A program made the position numbers and the translations under genes. Shown here piece after piece: positions 17,052-26,333 of a DNA stretch of 64,000 nucleotides. Source of the DNA: Pseudarthrobacter albicanus (GTDB taxonomy: Bacteria; Actinomycetota; Actinomycetes; Actinomycetales; Micrococcaceae); contig NZ_JAGPOT010000001.1 of NCBI RefSeq assembly GCF_018224015.1, positions 1-64,000 of the forward strand. Reading direction: 5' to 3'. Positions within the stretch are counted from its first letter, which is position 1, and every line of letters starts with the position of its first letter. The notes below the pieces were generated by a model, which was given only the letters and a program-made list of their open reading frames with translations, had not been told where the DNA came from and did no database searches.

Positions 17052-17969
17052 TTACTTGGTCAGGCTGGGAGTCAGGCTGGCGGCGAAGCCTGGCAGCCAT
17101 TCGCGCAGGCCGGGACCGAGATCGTCGCTGTCGCATGCAAGCTGGACACAGGCCTTCAGGTAGCTGAGCTTGTCGCCGGTGTCGTAGCGGCGGCCGCGGA
17201 AGACAACGCCATACACTCCGTAGCCCTCGCCTTCGCCGGACGCCAGTTCCTGCAGCGCGTCCGTGAGTTGGATTTCCCCGCCACGTCCGGGCGCGGTGCG
17301 TTCCAGCACTTCAAACACGGCCGGGTGCAGGACATAGCGGCCGATCACGGCCAGGTTCGACGGCGCGTCCGCGGCGTCGGGCTTCTCCACAAGGTGCTTG
17401 ACGCGGACATAGTCCGCACCGTCGACGACGTCGATGTCGGCGCAGCCGTAGGCGCTGATCTGGGACGGCTCGACTTCGATCAGGGCGATGACCGATCCGC
17501 CGGTCTTGGCCTGGACCTCGATCATGGTGCTGAGCAGTTCATCGCGGGCGTCGATCAGGTCATCGCCGAGGAGGACGGCAAATGGTTCGTAGCCCACGTG
17601 CTGTTTCGCCCGGAGGACTGCATGGCCAAGGCCCATGGGATCGCCCTGGCGCACGTAGTGGATGTCACCGAGGTTGCTGGCGGCCTGGATGGACTCCAGC
17701 TTCGCAGTGTCGCCCTTGGCTTCAAGCGAGGCTTCGAGCGAAGGGACGCGGTCAAAGTGGTCCTCCAGCGCGCGCTTGTTGCGGCCGGTGATCATCAGGA
17801 TGTCGCTCAGGCCGACATTGACGGCTTCCTCCACGACGTACTGGATGGCCGGCTTGTCGACGACGGGCAGCATTTCCTTCGGCATGGCCTTGGTGGCCGG
17901 AAGGAACCTGGTACCGAGGCCCGCCGCGGGGATGACGGCCTTGCGGACGGAAGCGTTGGGTGTAGTCAC
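17052..17969 (-). CDS. galU: UTP-glucose-1-phosphate uridylyltransferase
   Basis: A 305-residue nucleotidyltransferase with the signature VIPAAGLGTRFLPATKAMPK at residues 13-32, then VVDKPAIQYVVEEAV and the catalytic region LGDDLID. It makes UDP-glucose from UTP and glucose-1-phosphate in the cytoplasm for cell-wall glycans, trehalose and glycogen-related sugars. It leads the minus-strand cluster with the RimJ-like and glpR genes and is divergent from the 5-formyl-THF cyclo-ligase gene, with about 95 bases between them. Length and motifs are standard. Confidence 0.95.
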   Translation of the reverse strand: MTTPNASVRKAVIPAAGLGTRFLPATKAMPKEMLPVVDKPAIQYVVEEAVNVGLSDILMITGRNKRALEDHFDRVPSLEASLEAKGDTAKLESIQAASNLGDIHYVRQGDPMGLGHAVLRAKQHVGYEPFAVLLGDDLIDARDELLSTMIEVQAKTGGSVIALIEVEPSQISAYGCADIDVVDGADYVRVKHLVEKPDAADAPSNLAVIGRYVLHPAVFEVLERTAPGRGGEIQLTDALQELASGEGEGYGVYGVVFRGRRYDTGDKLSYLKACVQLACDSDDLGPGLREWLPGFAASLTPSLTK

Positions 17970-18065
17970 TCGACTAATCTAACGGAGGTACCAAACATTC
18001 GGTAATCATTCCGGCCCCTTGGAAGTCCCCTTCCCGGGCTGCAGCAGGCGGAGGGACAGGACATC

Positions 18066-18692
18066 ATGGCGTCAAAGGAAGACATCCGGTCCGGCCACAG
18101 GCTCGGGCGTGCCAGGCTCTCCGCGGCAGCGCGGGAAGCTGCCGCGGCGGCCATCGCCCGCCACGGGCTGGACTGGGCAGCCGGACTCGCCGGCGGCCGG
18201 CCGGGCACGTTTGCCGCCTACCTCGGCGTGGGTTCCGAACCGCCGACCCTTCCCCTGCTGGCGGCCCTGCACGGCGCCGGACACCGGGTGCTGCTTCCGG
18301 TCTGCGAGCCGGCACTCGAGCTCAGCTGGGTGTACTGGACCCCGGAGTCCGGGTTTGTCCGCAGCCGCTACGCCCCCATCCAGGAACCCGTCGGAGAACG
18401 CCACAGGACTGCGGCGGTGCGGCACGCCGCCGGCATCTTCCTGCCGGCCACCGCAGTCGATCTCTCCGGCAACAGGATCGGCCAGGGCGGCGGCTATTAC
18501 GACAAGTTCCTGGCCGCGCTCCAGGACGCCGCTGGCTTGCACCCGCACGACGCCGCCCCGGTGCCGACGGCCGCCGTCGTCTACGACACCGAGGTACTGC
18601 CTGCCGGCAGCATTCCGGCCGAGTCGTTCGACCGGAAGGTGTCCGCCGCCCTGACGCCGGGCGGGGTGTTCCGGCTTGGTCAGGCCGCGTAG
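18066..18692 (+). CDS. 5-formyltetrahydrofolate cyclo-ligase
   Basis: A 208-residue enzyme of the 5-FTHF cyclo-ligase family, with the C-terminal phosphate-binding motif IGQGGGYYDKFLA near residue 140 and the PLLAALHGAGHRVLLPVC region before it. It converts 5-formyl-THF and ATP to 5,10-methenyl-THF, recovering a storage folate. Start ATG at 18066 has GGAGGGACAGG upstream. It is divergent from galU and is followed by the FmdB gene after 128 bases containing a CIRCE-like site. It pairs functionally with fhs later in the window. Confidence 0.92.
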   Translation: MASKEDIRSGHRLGRARLSAAAREAAAAAIARHGLDWAAGLAGGRPGTFAAYLGVGSEPPTLPLLAALHGAGHRVLLPVCEPALELSWVYWTPESGFVRSRYAPIQEPVGERHRTAAVRHAAGIFLPATAVDLSGNRIGQGGGYYDKFLAALQDAAGLHPHDAAPVPTAAVVYDTEVLPAGSIPAESFDRKVSAALTPGGVFRLGQAA

Positions 18693-18706
18693 CCGGGGTG
18701 ATAGAA

Positions 18707-18733
18707 TTAGCACTCAGGCCCTGCGACTGCTAA
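18707..18733. promoter_or_regulatory. CIRCE-like HrcA operator upstream of fmdB
   Basis: TTAGCACTC at 18707-18715, nine spacer bases, then GACTGCTAA at 18725-18733. The CIRCE consensus is TTAGCACTC-N9-GAGTGCTAA, so 17 of 18 arm bases match. The groES leader in this same window carries two such elements. A TAGAAT hexamer just before it (18703-18708) could be a -10 box. Confidence 0.7.
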
Positions 18734-18820
18734 GTGACGGAACCTGTCGATAGAGATATCGGCGGTGATCCTGACTGGACAGCACCGGACCTGCTCGTTT
18801 GTCCCTGAGGAGGATTTCCA

Positions 18821-19084
18821 GTGCCCACGTACGCATACGCCTGCAAGGACTGCAGCCACGCCTTCGAGATCGTGCAGTCATTCACCGACAATTCCCTGAC
18901 GGCCTGCCCCGAGTGCCGCGGCACCCTGCGCAAGAAGTTCAACAGCGTCGGCGTGGTGTTCAAGGGTTCCGGCTTCTACCGTACCGACTCCCGTGACGCC
19001 AAGGGCAGCAACGTGCCGGCCGCGCCGGCGGCCGCCGCAGCACCCGCGCCCGTTGCGGCGCCTGCCGCCGCTGCCGCCAGCTAG
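18821..19084 (+). CDS. FmdB-family zinc-ribbon protein
   Basis: An 87-residue protein beginning MPTYAYACKDC, with a second CPEC pair at residues about 28-31, forming the CxxC...CxxC zinc ribbon of the FmdB/YhfF-type putative regulatory proteins. After the ribbon (about 62 residues) comes an Ala/Pro-rich tail of low complexity. The GTG start has GAGGAGG upstream. The family is thought to act in regulation, but its function is not established. A CIRCE-like element about 90 bases upstream suggests heat-shock control by HrcA. Confidence 0.88.
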   Translation: MPTYAYACKDCSHAFEIVQSFTDNSLTACPECRGTLRKKFNSVGVVFKGSGFYRTDSRDAKGSNVPAAPAAAAAPAPVAAPAAAAAS

Positions 19085-19196
19085 GACCTTTTCCCGCGCG
19101 GCTTCCGCCGGCCGCGGCCGCTGCCGCCGATGAGGTTTTCCACATAGCCGTTCCGGCGGCTGCTGCCGGCCCCCGACGGCTGGGTAGCGTGGCGGC

Positions 19197-20039
19197 ATGC
19201 CTATACTCCCCTGCCCCGTTGGCAACCCTGCTGCATTCCTTGGCCCTGCCGCGCTTCCTGGCCCTGCCGCGCTCCGTGGGACGGCCTTCCGTGCCGCTCT
19301 TCCGGATGGACGCCCCGCCCGGCCCTGGCAGCACCCAGGGGGCCGGGCGCGCACCCGGAAACCAGGCCGCCGCCAACCAGGCCGCCGTCCGCCGGGCCGC
19401 CGCCTGGCCGGCTGGCTGAACCGCAACCGCAGGCTGGCGGTGGCCCTTCTGCTGTGCGTCGCCGCGTCCCTGGCGGTGCACCAACTCACGCCGGCGCCTG
19501 CGGCGACCGTGGCCGCGTTGGCCGCCGTCAGCGATCTTCCGGCCGGCAAGACCCTCGCACCCGAAGACGTAGTGGCCCTGGATGTGCCGGCCGGCCTCGT
19601 GCCCGGCGGGAGTTTCAGCACCCCGGCGGCGGTCCAGGGCAAGCAGTTGGCAGTGGCACTCCGCAAGGGCCAGCTGCTGTCCGACGCCCAGCTCCTGGGA
19701 CCTGGCCTGCTGGCAGGAAGCCCGCCCGGTTCGGCGGCCGTACCGCTCCGGCTGGCAGACCCGGACTCCATCCAACTGCTCTCCCCCGGACAGCTGGTCA
19801 ACGTGGTGATGACAAGCGGCAGCGGCTTCGAACAGCCGGCAGCGTCCCAGGTCCTGGCCGCTGCGGTCCCCGTGCTGTGGACCTCCGCGCAGGGCGGGAA
19901 GGCAGGCCCGTGGCCGGCGAGCGGCGGGGCGGAGGGCCTGATTGTCGTGGCAGCCGACCCCGGGCAGGCGCTCCGGCTTGCCGGCGCCTCCACCTTGGGC
20001 AAGCTGTTCTTCGTGCTCGTGGGAACCACCCCGGACTAG
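19197..20039 (+). CDS. SAF-domain protein related to CpaB/RcpC of Flp pilus assembly
   Basis: Up to 280 residues: an Arg/Pro-rich N-terminus with no clear conservation, one membrane helix (RRLAVALLLCVAASLAVHQL, about residues 78-97), then a SAF domain (DLPAGKTLAPEDVVALDVP) and a C-terminal domain with LLSPGQLVNVVM as in CpaB proteins. CpaB anchors pilus machinery at the cytoplasmic membrane, but no other pilus genes are nearby, so the role may differ. The start is uncertain; the first 70 residues include an 18-base repeat (GPAALP, GPAALR) and may be partly untranslated. It converges with the helicase-like gene. Confidence 0.7.
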   Translation: MPILPCPVGNPAAFLGPAALPGPAALRGTAFRAALPDGRPARPWQHPGGRARTRKPGRRQPGRRPPGRRLAGWLNRNRRLAVALLLCVAASLAVHQLTPAPAATVAALAAVSDLPAGKTLAPEDVVALDVPAGLVPGGSFSTPAAVQGKQLAVALRKGQLLSDAQLLGPGLLAGSPPGSAAVPLRLADPDSIQLLSPGQLVNVVMTSGSGFEQPAASQVLAAAVPVLWTSAQGGKAGPWPASGGAEGLIVVAADPGQALRLAGASTLGKLFFVLVGTTPD

Positions 20040-20095
20040 CGGCCCAGCCTCAGCGGCCCGGCGTCGCTGTCGCCGGGGTCCCGGAACGCAGCAGC

Positions 20096-23000
20096 CTAGC
20101 CCCAGTGCGGAGGCTTCTGCTCCTGAAGCCACGAGTCGTGGTCGTAGCTGTTCGGCTGGTCGCCCCAGCGGCGCGGATCGTCCTCGGCCGCCTTGTTCGG
20201 GAGCACTCCGGCAACCGAGGCATGAACTGCCTGCCGGGGTGCGTCCTCGGCCGGCACGCGCCGTTCCCGTACGTCATTCCCGTCGTCAGTGTGCCCGCCG
20301 TCGCCGTTGTGGCTGCTGCTGTTGTGGACTTCGCCGTCTGCACCCATGCCCTCGGCCTCCTTATCGCGTGCTGCTGTTCCTTGCTGCGCTGTTCCTTGCT
20401 GCGCTGTTCGTTGCTGCTCCGCGCTTGCCAGCCACGTCGACGGCGTCTGCTCCGACCATTCCGGTGCGGACGGTTCCTGCCCGGAATATATCCCGGCCTC
20501 AGGACCGTCTACCTGGCGCGCGGCCAGGTTCTCGACGTCGTCCTCGAAGAATCCCGGCGAGGTGCGCATCCGCCGCGGGACCTCCGGATTTTCCAGCCCG
20601 AGATACCCGCCGATCCGGTCGGCGCAGGCCGAAGGGTCGGTGAACACCTCTATGGTCCATAGTGGCATATAGCGCCAGCCGAGACGCTCCAGCACCTGCG
20701 GCCGGAGCCTGCTGCGTTCGCGCACGGTCATCCGCCGGTACTGCTCGGTGCCGTCAGACTCGATGGCGACGGGCCGGGGAATTTCCGCGTCGTCCTGGCC
20801 GATGGTGCTCAGCGGGTCGGCGGCCGCCACCATGTTCAGCGCGCCGTCGTATTGGTGCCAGACCCTCGCCCCGCGGGCGCGGAGCCTGTCGCCCAGGTCG
20901 GCCACCAGCGGATCGGCGCCGAGCGCCTGCTCGCTGGCGGCGGCCCGGGAGGCGGGGCTGCCCAGATCGGAATTCCCCGCGATCTCACGGTCAATCAGTT
21001 CGTAGAAGTCCACCGCCCCGTGGCTGAGTCGGGTGACGTCCAGGTCCTCGGGGCGGAAGCAGCTGAGCACGTGCAGGGACCGCCGCGAACGCGTCATCGC
21101 CAGGGCGAACTTGGCGCGTCCGCCTTCCGCGGAGAGCGGGCCCAGGTTGTGGAGCGCGCGCCCGTGCGGAGTGCGGCCATATCCCGGCGAGAAGATCACG
21201 TGGTCGCGGACCAGGCCCTGCGCCCGCTCGAGGTCCACCACCCGGAACGATTCGTCGCCGGCGGTGAAGAAGCCCGCCAGCTGCGGGTAGTTGGGCAGCT
21301 GCAGCCGGATGGATTCGCCGATCCGGGCCGCATGCCGCAGGCTGCCCGTGACCACTGCCAGTGACGTCCTGGGCCGGAGACTGGCGTGTTCGAAGACCAG
21401 CTCCACCGCGCGGTTGACTTCGGCGACAACCGATTCGACGCCGTCGTGGTCCGCGCTGGGCAGTCCCGTGCCGTCCGGCAGGTACTCGACCGTCAGGGCA
21501 CGGTCCAGGCCGGTGGCGGACTGCCCCTCCGGGAGCCGGCGGAGCTCGCCGTCGTAGAAGCCCTTGCTGAGCTGCCGCACGAGGTCCTCGTCCACCGCCC
21601 GGTACACGGTGCGCAGGTTCCACACGGGCAGCACGGCAGAGAGCGCCCGGTAGGCGCTTTCCACGCCCTGGTGGGAGGTCTCCCCCGCGGCGAGCCGCTC
21701 CACCCCGACGGTGAAAGTCCGGGGACTGGCGATCCGGTCATCACCGAAGGCAATGACCTGCCTGGCGCGGGCGATTGCCGGCAGGACGGCCTGCAGCGAG
21801 GTGGCCTCGGCGTCCAGGATGACGACGGCGTCGAACGTCTGCTCCACCGGGAGCAGGCCGGTCATGAGGTAGGGGCTGGCCGACCACACGGGCACGAGCA
21901 TGGGCAGCAGCTCCGAGGCCTGGCCGGTCAGGGCTGCGAGGGTCACCCTGCCGTCCTTCAGCAGGCTGCGCAGGAGGTCGGCCTGCCGCGGGTGCTCCGC
22001 GATGGCCGCGCCCCAGCGTTCGGTCAGCTTCCAGCGCAGCCGGGCCGCGCCGCTGGCGATGTGGGCGTTGTCCGCGAGGCGGTACTCCGCTTCGAGCTGG
22101 CGCAGTGCGTCGCCGTCGGACATGGCGAGGTAGCCGTCGCCGCTGATCATGGCTTCCAGCGCCGACTGCCACCAGGCCAGCTCGAGTTCGGCCGCCACCG
22201 ACTCCGCCGGGACCTCCCGCTCGGCCAGGTCGGCGAGGAGCTCGCCCAGGCCGTGCTCGCGCATGTTCTCCACGAGCAGTGTCCGCTCGGGCAGGGTCTC
22301 CAGCGTGCCGGTATCGGCAACCAGCCGGCCCAGCCGTTCCATCAGTTGGTCGTAGCCGGTGCTGTGCAGCCCGCCGCCGTCCGCGGTGAATTTGACCGCC
22401 TGCCCCAGCTCGGCCAGTTCCGACTCCAGCTCGCGGTACAGGGCGGTGATTTCGGCGAGACCGGAGGGGACGGCCGGGTGGCGCTGCGTGGTGGCGTAGC
22501 CGGACCAGGCGGCGCGCTGCTCCTGGACCAGGACCAGGGAGCTGTGGAGATCCGCGATGTGCACGCCCGGCCGGACGTATTCCTTGGCCACGCGGCGGAG
22601 GCGGGAGCGCTGCATCGACGGCATCTCGATGTTCCGTTCGCGGCGCCAGGCGGAGGCCGCGGTGGCGGAAATGAGGTCGTGGACCGGGCGGTCAAAGATG
22701 TCCGGGGTGAACTTGTCGAGGCTTTCGCGGACCGCAACCAGGAGGTCGATCTGCTCGCCCCATTCGGCGAAGGTGTTGCCCAGGCGGATCTCGGCATGTT
22801 CGGCGACGCCGTTCATGCGCCCGCGCAGCAGCGGCAGTTTCTCCGCCACCGAGCGGGCCACCTGCTGGGCCTCCTCGGTTTCCTTGCGGGTCAGGAGCCT
22901 CGCCCCGTGCCAGGGGCTCGTGGTCGACGCACGGCTGAAGCTGCCCAGTTCGGCGGCCCGGCGGAGCCGCCCGGCCAGTTCCTCACGGTCCCGGATGTTG

Positions 23001-24397
23001 TCCAGCACGCTGCGCTTGAGCCGGACGGTGGTGGCGGGGGCGGGCTGGATGGAGGTCAGCGCGGCCAGGGACTGCATGGCCTCGTACGGGGAGCAGCCCC
23101 AGCGCTGGCGGACGTTGTGGAGCGATGCCACGTGGTCCATCAGGGCGTGGCGGTGTCCGGTCAGGGTGGTGTGCAGGTTCGCCAGCTGGGGCTGGAGGGA
23201 CTTCTCGTTGCGCACGATGGCACGGACCAGCTGGCCCTTGAGCTGCAGCGGGGTCGCGTGGCCGGAGAGCTGCAGCAGAACGGATTCGAGTCCGAGCGTG
23301 TCCAGCTGGCCGCCGAGCTCGGCGAGGCTGGCGCGCCGGTCCGCGACCACCAGGACGGTCTTTCCTTCATCGACGAGCGCGCCGATGGTGTTGATGGCCG
23401 TCTGGGTCTGGCCCGTGCCCGGCGGGCTGCTGACCACGAGCGAGTCCCCCGCGCGGACGGCATCGACCACGTACTGCTGCTCCGCATCGGCGTCGAGCAG
23501 CAGCAGCTCGTCGGCCGGGTCCCGCTCGTCGGTGCTGGGGAAACGGCCGGCCGCAAGTTCCGGCACGTCCACGGGGCCGCCGGCGGCGGCCGCCAGCCTG
23601 GTCACGAGCGCGTTGTTGGGGTTGATCCACGGGTCATCCAGGTTTCCGGACAGGTCGGCGAAGGTGGAGACGAGCAGGTTGTGCTCGACCTCGGCGCCGT
23701 GGATCGGCTGGATGAGCGTACCGAGCCGGTCCAGGACCGGGCCCGGATCATACCGTGCGGTGCTGTACGCCATCCGGGTCACGGCATTGACGTCGAAGAC
23801 GATCCCATGGACGAATTTGAGGTGGCGGACCAGGGCGGGGTTGATCTGTGCCTGTTCCGTCAGCTGCAGTTCATAGTCGTCCTCGCCGGGACGGACCGTG
23901 AGTGAAATCGCGGCGAGCATCACCGGGGCGGAGATCCGCTGCGGCTTGCCCCCGACGGCGGACGTCCAGACGACGGTGCCGGCCGAGAAGTATCCTGCGT
24001 CAATGCCGCGGTCGTTGGCGAGTTCGAAGATCTTGGACCGCAGGTTGCGGGAGGCCCGGGCCGCGACGACGTACTGCTGCCGGTCACGGATCAGGGTGGA
24101 GAGCCTGGTCCGCCGGCCGGCCATCAGCTGGGCGAGCCCGGAGGGGTGGGCGTGGGTCAGCTCAATGGAGCCCTCGGGCGTCTTGGTGAACCGCAGCATC
24201 GTATCTGCCCCGGTGACGGGCTTAAGCCCTGTCAGCCATTTCCTGAGCTCCTCGGAGTCCTCGGGGTGGCCTTGACCAACTGACACTGCTGCCTTCTTTT
24301 CTCTGCTCGCGTTTTCTCTGCCTGCGTTTATTCTGCCTGCGTGTTTTCTGTCTGCGTTTTCTGTTCTCGCGCGGGACGCCTTGGACCATACGGGCAT
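20096..24397 (-). CDS. Large helicase-like protein with C-terminal Vsr/MTES-type nuclease domain
   Basis: About 1433 residues in the layout of DUF4011/superfamily-1-like helicases with a fused nuclease domain. The Walker A region reads SSPPGTGQTQTAINTI: the normally invariant Lys is Gln (residue 330, codon CAG), and the Walker B region reads VVILDAEATS without the usual Asp-Glu pair. Later helicase motifs (VDLERAQGLVRDHVIFSPGY, then ALAMTRSRRSLHVL) and a C-terminal nuclease-like segment (VAIESDGTEQY, then LERLGWRYMPLWTIE) are preserved. Residues 1150-1430 end in a low-complexity acidic tail with a triple 15-base repeat. The N-terminal 40 residues are a Lys/Arg repeat; a GTG near 24287 is an alternative start. 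Role in DNA defence or repair is inferred. Confidence 0.75.
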   Translation of the reverse strand: MPVWSKASRARTENADRKHAGRINAGRENASREKKAAVSVGQGHPEDSEELRKWLTGLKPVTGADTMLRFTKTPEGSIELTHAHPSGLAQLMAGRRTRLSTLIRDRQQYVVAARASRNLRSKIFELANDRGIDAGYFSAGTVVWTSAVGGKPQRISAPVMLAAISLTVRPGEDDYELQLTEQAQINPALVRHLKFVHGIVFDVNAVTRMAYSTARYDPGPVLDRLGTLIQPIHGAEVEHNLLVSTFADLSGNLDDPWINPNNALVTRLAAAAGGPVDVPELAAGRFPSTDERDPADELLLLDADAEQQYVVDAVRAGDSLVVSSPPGTGQTQTAINTIGALVDEGKTVLVVADRRASLAELGGQLDTLGLESVLLQLSGHATPLQLKGQLVRAIVRNEKSLQPQLANLHTTLTGHRHALMDHVASLHNVRQRWGCSPYEAMQSLAALTSIQPAPATTVRLKRSVLDNIRDREELAGRLRRAAELGSFSRASTTSPWHGARLLTRKETEEAQQVARSVAEKLPLLRGRMNGVAEHAEIRLGNTFAEWGEQIDLLVAVRESLDKFTPDIFDRPVHDLISATAASAWRRERNIEMPSMQRSRLRRVAKEYVRPGVHIADLHSSLVLVQEQRAAWSGYATTQRHPAVPSGLAEITALYRELESELAELGQAVKFTADGGGLHSTGYDQLMERLGRLVADTGTLETLPERTLLVENMREHGLGELLADLAEREVPAESVAAELELAWWQSALEAMISGDGYLAMSDGDALRQLEAEYRLADNAHIASGAARLRWKLTERWGAAIAEHPRQADLLRSLLKDGRVTLAALTGQASELLPMLVPVWSASPYLMTGLLPVEQTFDAVVILDAEATSLQAVLPAIARARQVIAFGDDRIASPRTFTVGVERLAAGETSHQGVESAYRALSAVLPVWNLRTVYRAVDEDLVRQLSKGFYDGELRRLPEGQSATGLDRALTVEYLPDGTGLPSADHDGVESVVAEVNRAVELVFEHASLRPRTSLAVVTGSLRHAARIGESIRLQLPNYPQLAGFFTAGDESFRVVDLERAQGLVRDHVIFSPGYGRTPHGRALHNLGPLSAEGGRAKFALAMTRSRRSLHVLSCFRPEDLDVTRLSHGAVDFYELIDREIAGNSDLGSPASRAAASEQALGADPLVADLGDRLRARGARVWHQYDGALNMVAAADPLSTIGQDDAEIPRPVAIESDGTEQYRRMTVRERSRLRPQVLERLGWRYMPLWTIEVFTDPSACADRIGGYLGLENPEVPRRMRTSPGFFEDDVENLAARQVDGPEAGIYSGQEPSAPEWSEQTPSTWLASAEQQRTAQQGTAQQGTAARDKEAEGMGADGEVHNSSSHNGDGGHTDDGNDVRERRVPAEDAPRQAVHASVAGVLPNKAAEDDPRRWGDQPNSYDHDSWLQEQKPPHWG
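20373..20417. repeat. Triple 15-base in-frame tandem repeat
   Basis: GCTGTTCCTTGCTGC occurs three times in a row (the third with one change), encoding a repeated Gln/Thr-rich pentapeptide in the acidic tail of the helicase-like protein. Confidence 0.85.
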
Positions 24398-24495
24398 GCA
24401 TCCGAGAGTAGCCCGAATCCGGCGCCGGTGAGACACCGCAACACTGGCGCGGGGCAAATTGAACCCGAATTCGAAGATACTCCACGGCAGCGGGA

Positions 24496-24521
24496 GGGCC
24501 GGCCTCAAAGGAGGCCGGCCC
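24496..24521 (-). terminator. Terminator after guaA
   Basis: Perfect 11-bp stem GGGCCGGCCTC / GAGGCCGGCCC with AAAG loop, nine bases past the guaA stop and before the start of the helicase-like gene. Confidence 0.75.
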
Positions 24522-24530
24522 TTCACAACG

Positions 24531-26120
24531 CTATTCCCACTCGATGGTTCCCGGCGGCTTGCTGGTCACGTCCAGCACCACTCTGTTGACCCCGTCCACC
24601 TCGTTGGTGATCCGGTTGGAAATCCTGGCCAGCAGATCGTACGGCAGCCGCGACCAGTCGGCCGTCATGGCATCCTCGGAGGACACGGGCCGCAGCACGA
24701 TCGGGTGGCCGTAGGTGCGGCCGTCGCCCATGACGCCGACGCTGCGGACATCCGCCAGCAGCACCACCGGCATCTGCCACACCTCGTCGTCCAGACCGGC
24801 GGCGGTCAGTTCCGCGCGGGCAATCGCATCCGCCTTGCGCAGCAGATCCAGCCGCTCCTTGGTGACCTCGCCGACGATCCGGATGCCGAGGCCGGGCCCG
24901 GGGAACGGCTGGCGCCCGACGATCTCCTGCGGCAGGCCAAGCTCTGCGCCGACGGCGCGGACCTCGTCCTTGAACAGGGCCCGCAGGGGCTCGACGAGTT
25001 CGAACTGCAGGTCCTCCGGCAGGCCGCCCACGTTGTGGTGGCTCTTGATGTTGGCCGCACCTTCGCCGCCGCCAGATTCGACGACGTCGGGGTACAGCGT
25101 GCCCTGGACGAGGAACTTGATCTTCTCGCCGTGCGCGGCCGCCTCGGCGATGATGGCCTGTTCGGCCTCCTCGAAGGCGCGGATGAATTCGCGGCCGATG
25201 ATCTTGCGCTTGGTTTCCGGGTCGCTGACGCCGGCGAGTGCCGCCTGGAAGCGCTCCTGCTCGTTGGCGACGTAGAGCTTGACGCCCGTCGCGGCGACGA
25301 AGTCGCGTTCCACCTGCTCGGCTTCGCCTTCGCGCAGCAGGCCGTGGTCCACGAAGACACAGGTCAGCTGCTCGCCGACGGCGCGCTGGACGAGGGCTGC
25401 AGCGACGGCGGAATCAACACCGCCGGAGAGTCCGCAGATCACCCGGTCCCCGCCGATCTGTTCACGGATCCGCCCGATCTGCTCCTCGAGGATGTTGCCC
25501 GCGGTCCAGTTCGGTTCGAGCCCGGCACCCTTGAACAGGAAGTTCTCCAGGACCTCCTGGCCGTAGGCCGAGTGCTTGACCTCGGGGTGCCACTGAACGC
25601 CGTAGAGGCGCTTTTCCTCGTTGGCGAAGGCGGCGACGTCGGCGCCCGCCGTCGTCGCGAGGACCTCGAAACCCTCAGGGGCATCGTGGACGGAGTCGCC
25701 GTGGCTCATCCAGGTGCTCTGGTGCTGGGGCATGCCTTCCAGGACCGAGCGGCCTTCGCCGAGGATGGTGGTCTCGGTGGCGCCGTATTCGCGGAGTCCG
25801 GTCCGCGCCACCGTGCCGCCCAGGGCGTTGGCCATGGCCTGGAAACCGTAGCAGATGCCGAAGACCGGGATCCCGGTCTCGAACAGGTCCGCGCCCACGC
25901 TCGGTGCGCCGTCGGCGTACACGCTGGCGGGGCCGCCGGAGAGGATGATGGCGGCGGGGTTCTTGGCCAGCAGCTGCTCGGTGCTGTAGGTATGCGGAAC
26001 GACTTCCGAATACACATTCGCTTCCCGGACGCGGCGGGCAATCAGCTGCGCGTACTGGGCACCGTAGTCAACAACCAGGACGGGCTTGTGGGACGTCTGG
26101 GATGCAGTGGGAGTAGTCAC
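24531..26120 (-). CDS. guaA: GMP synthase (glutamine-hydrolysing)
   Basis: A 529-residue enzyme with an N-terminal class I glutamine amidotransferase domain ([18 protein letters not shown], catalytic Cys in FGICYGF, His-Glu in GVQWHPEV) and a C-terminal ATP-pyrophosphatase domain with the P-loop [14 protein letters not shown], ending in the dimerisation domain (KPPGTIEWE). It converts XMP, ATP and glutamine to GMP. Start is set at the GTG at 26120, which gives the family length; upstream sequence is a GC-rich intergenic region. It is followed by a strong terminator. guaB and guaB3 lie downstream in the same window. Confidence 0.96.
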   Translation of the reverse strand: MTTPTASQTSHKPVLVVDYGAQYAQLIARRVREANVYSEVVPHTYSTEQLLAKNPAAIILSGGPASVYADGAPSVGADLFETGIPVFGICYGFQAMANALGGTVARTGLREYGATETTILGEGRSVLEGMPQHQSTWMSHGDSVHDAPEGFEVLATTAGADVAAFANEEKRLYGVQWHPEVKHSAYGQEVLENFLFKGAGLEPNWTAGNILEEQIGRIREQIGGDRVICGLSGGVDSAVAAALVQRAVGEQLTCVFVDHGLLREGEAEQVERDFVAATGVKLYVANEQERFQAALAGVSDPETKRKIIGREFIRAFEEAEQAIIAEAAAHGEKIKFLVQGTLYPDVVESGGGEGAANIKSHHNVGGLPEDLQFELVEPLRALFKDEVRAVGAELGLPQEIVGRQPFPGPGLGIRIVGEVTKERLDLLRKADAIARAELTAAGLDDEVWQMPVVLLADVRSVGVMGDGRTYGHPIVLRPVSSEDAMTADWSRLPYDLLARISNRITNEVDGVNRVVLDVTSKPPGTIEWE

Positions 26121-26248
26121 CCTCCCAGCGTACTTTGCGCCGCCGCCCGGCCGCACCTCGGGACGCGGAAGCGGGCCCGTATTCCGGCCCCGGGTAAGCG
26201 AACTCACGTCAGGGGCGCGCCGCCCCGGCAAGGTCGGACCGGCCGCGG

Positions 26249-26291
26249 GCAGATCAGGGCGGATCGGGCGCCCCGAAGCGCCCTGATCTGC
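26249..26291 (-). terminator. Long hairpin between DUF3817 and guaA
   Basis: Perfect 13-bp stem GCAGATCAGGGCG (26249-26261) with CGCCCTGATCTGC (26279-26291) and a 17-base loop that is itself nearly palindromic (TCGGGCGCCCCGA). It lies 43 bases past the DUF3817 stop. No T-run follows, so it may act as a terminator or as an extragenic palindrome. Confidence 0.55.
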
Positions 26292-26333
26292 ACTTTGGTG
26301 TCCGACGGCGTCCGGCGCCTTGGGACTGAAAGC

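Noticed and set aside
21386..23905. 839-codon open frame on the plus strand inside the helicase-like gene
   Set aside because: It is antisense to a gene with clear motifs and codon bias; long antisense frames are normal in high-GC DNA.
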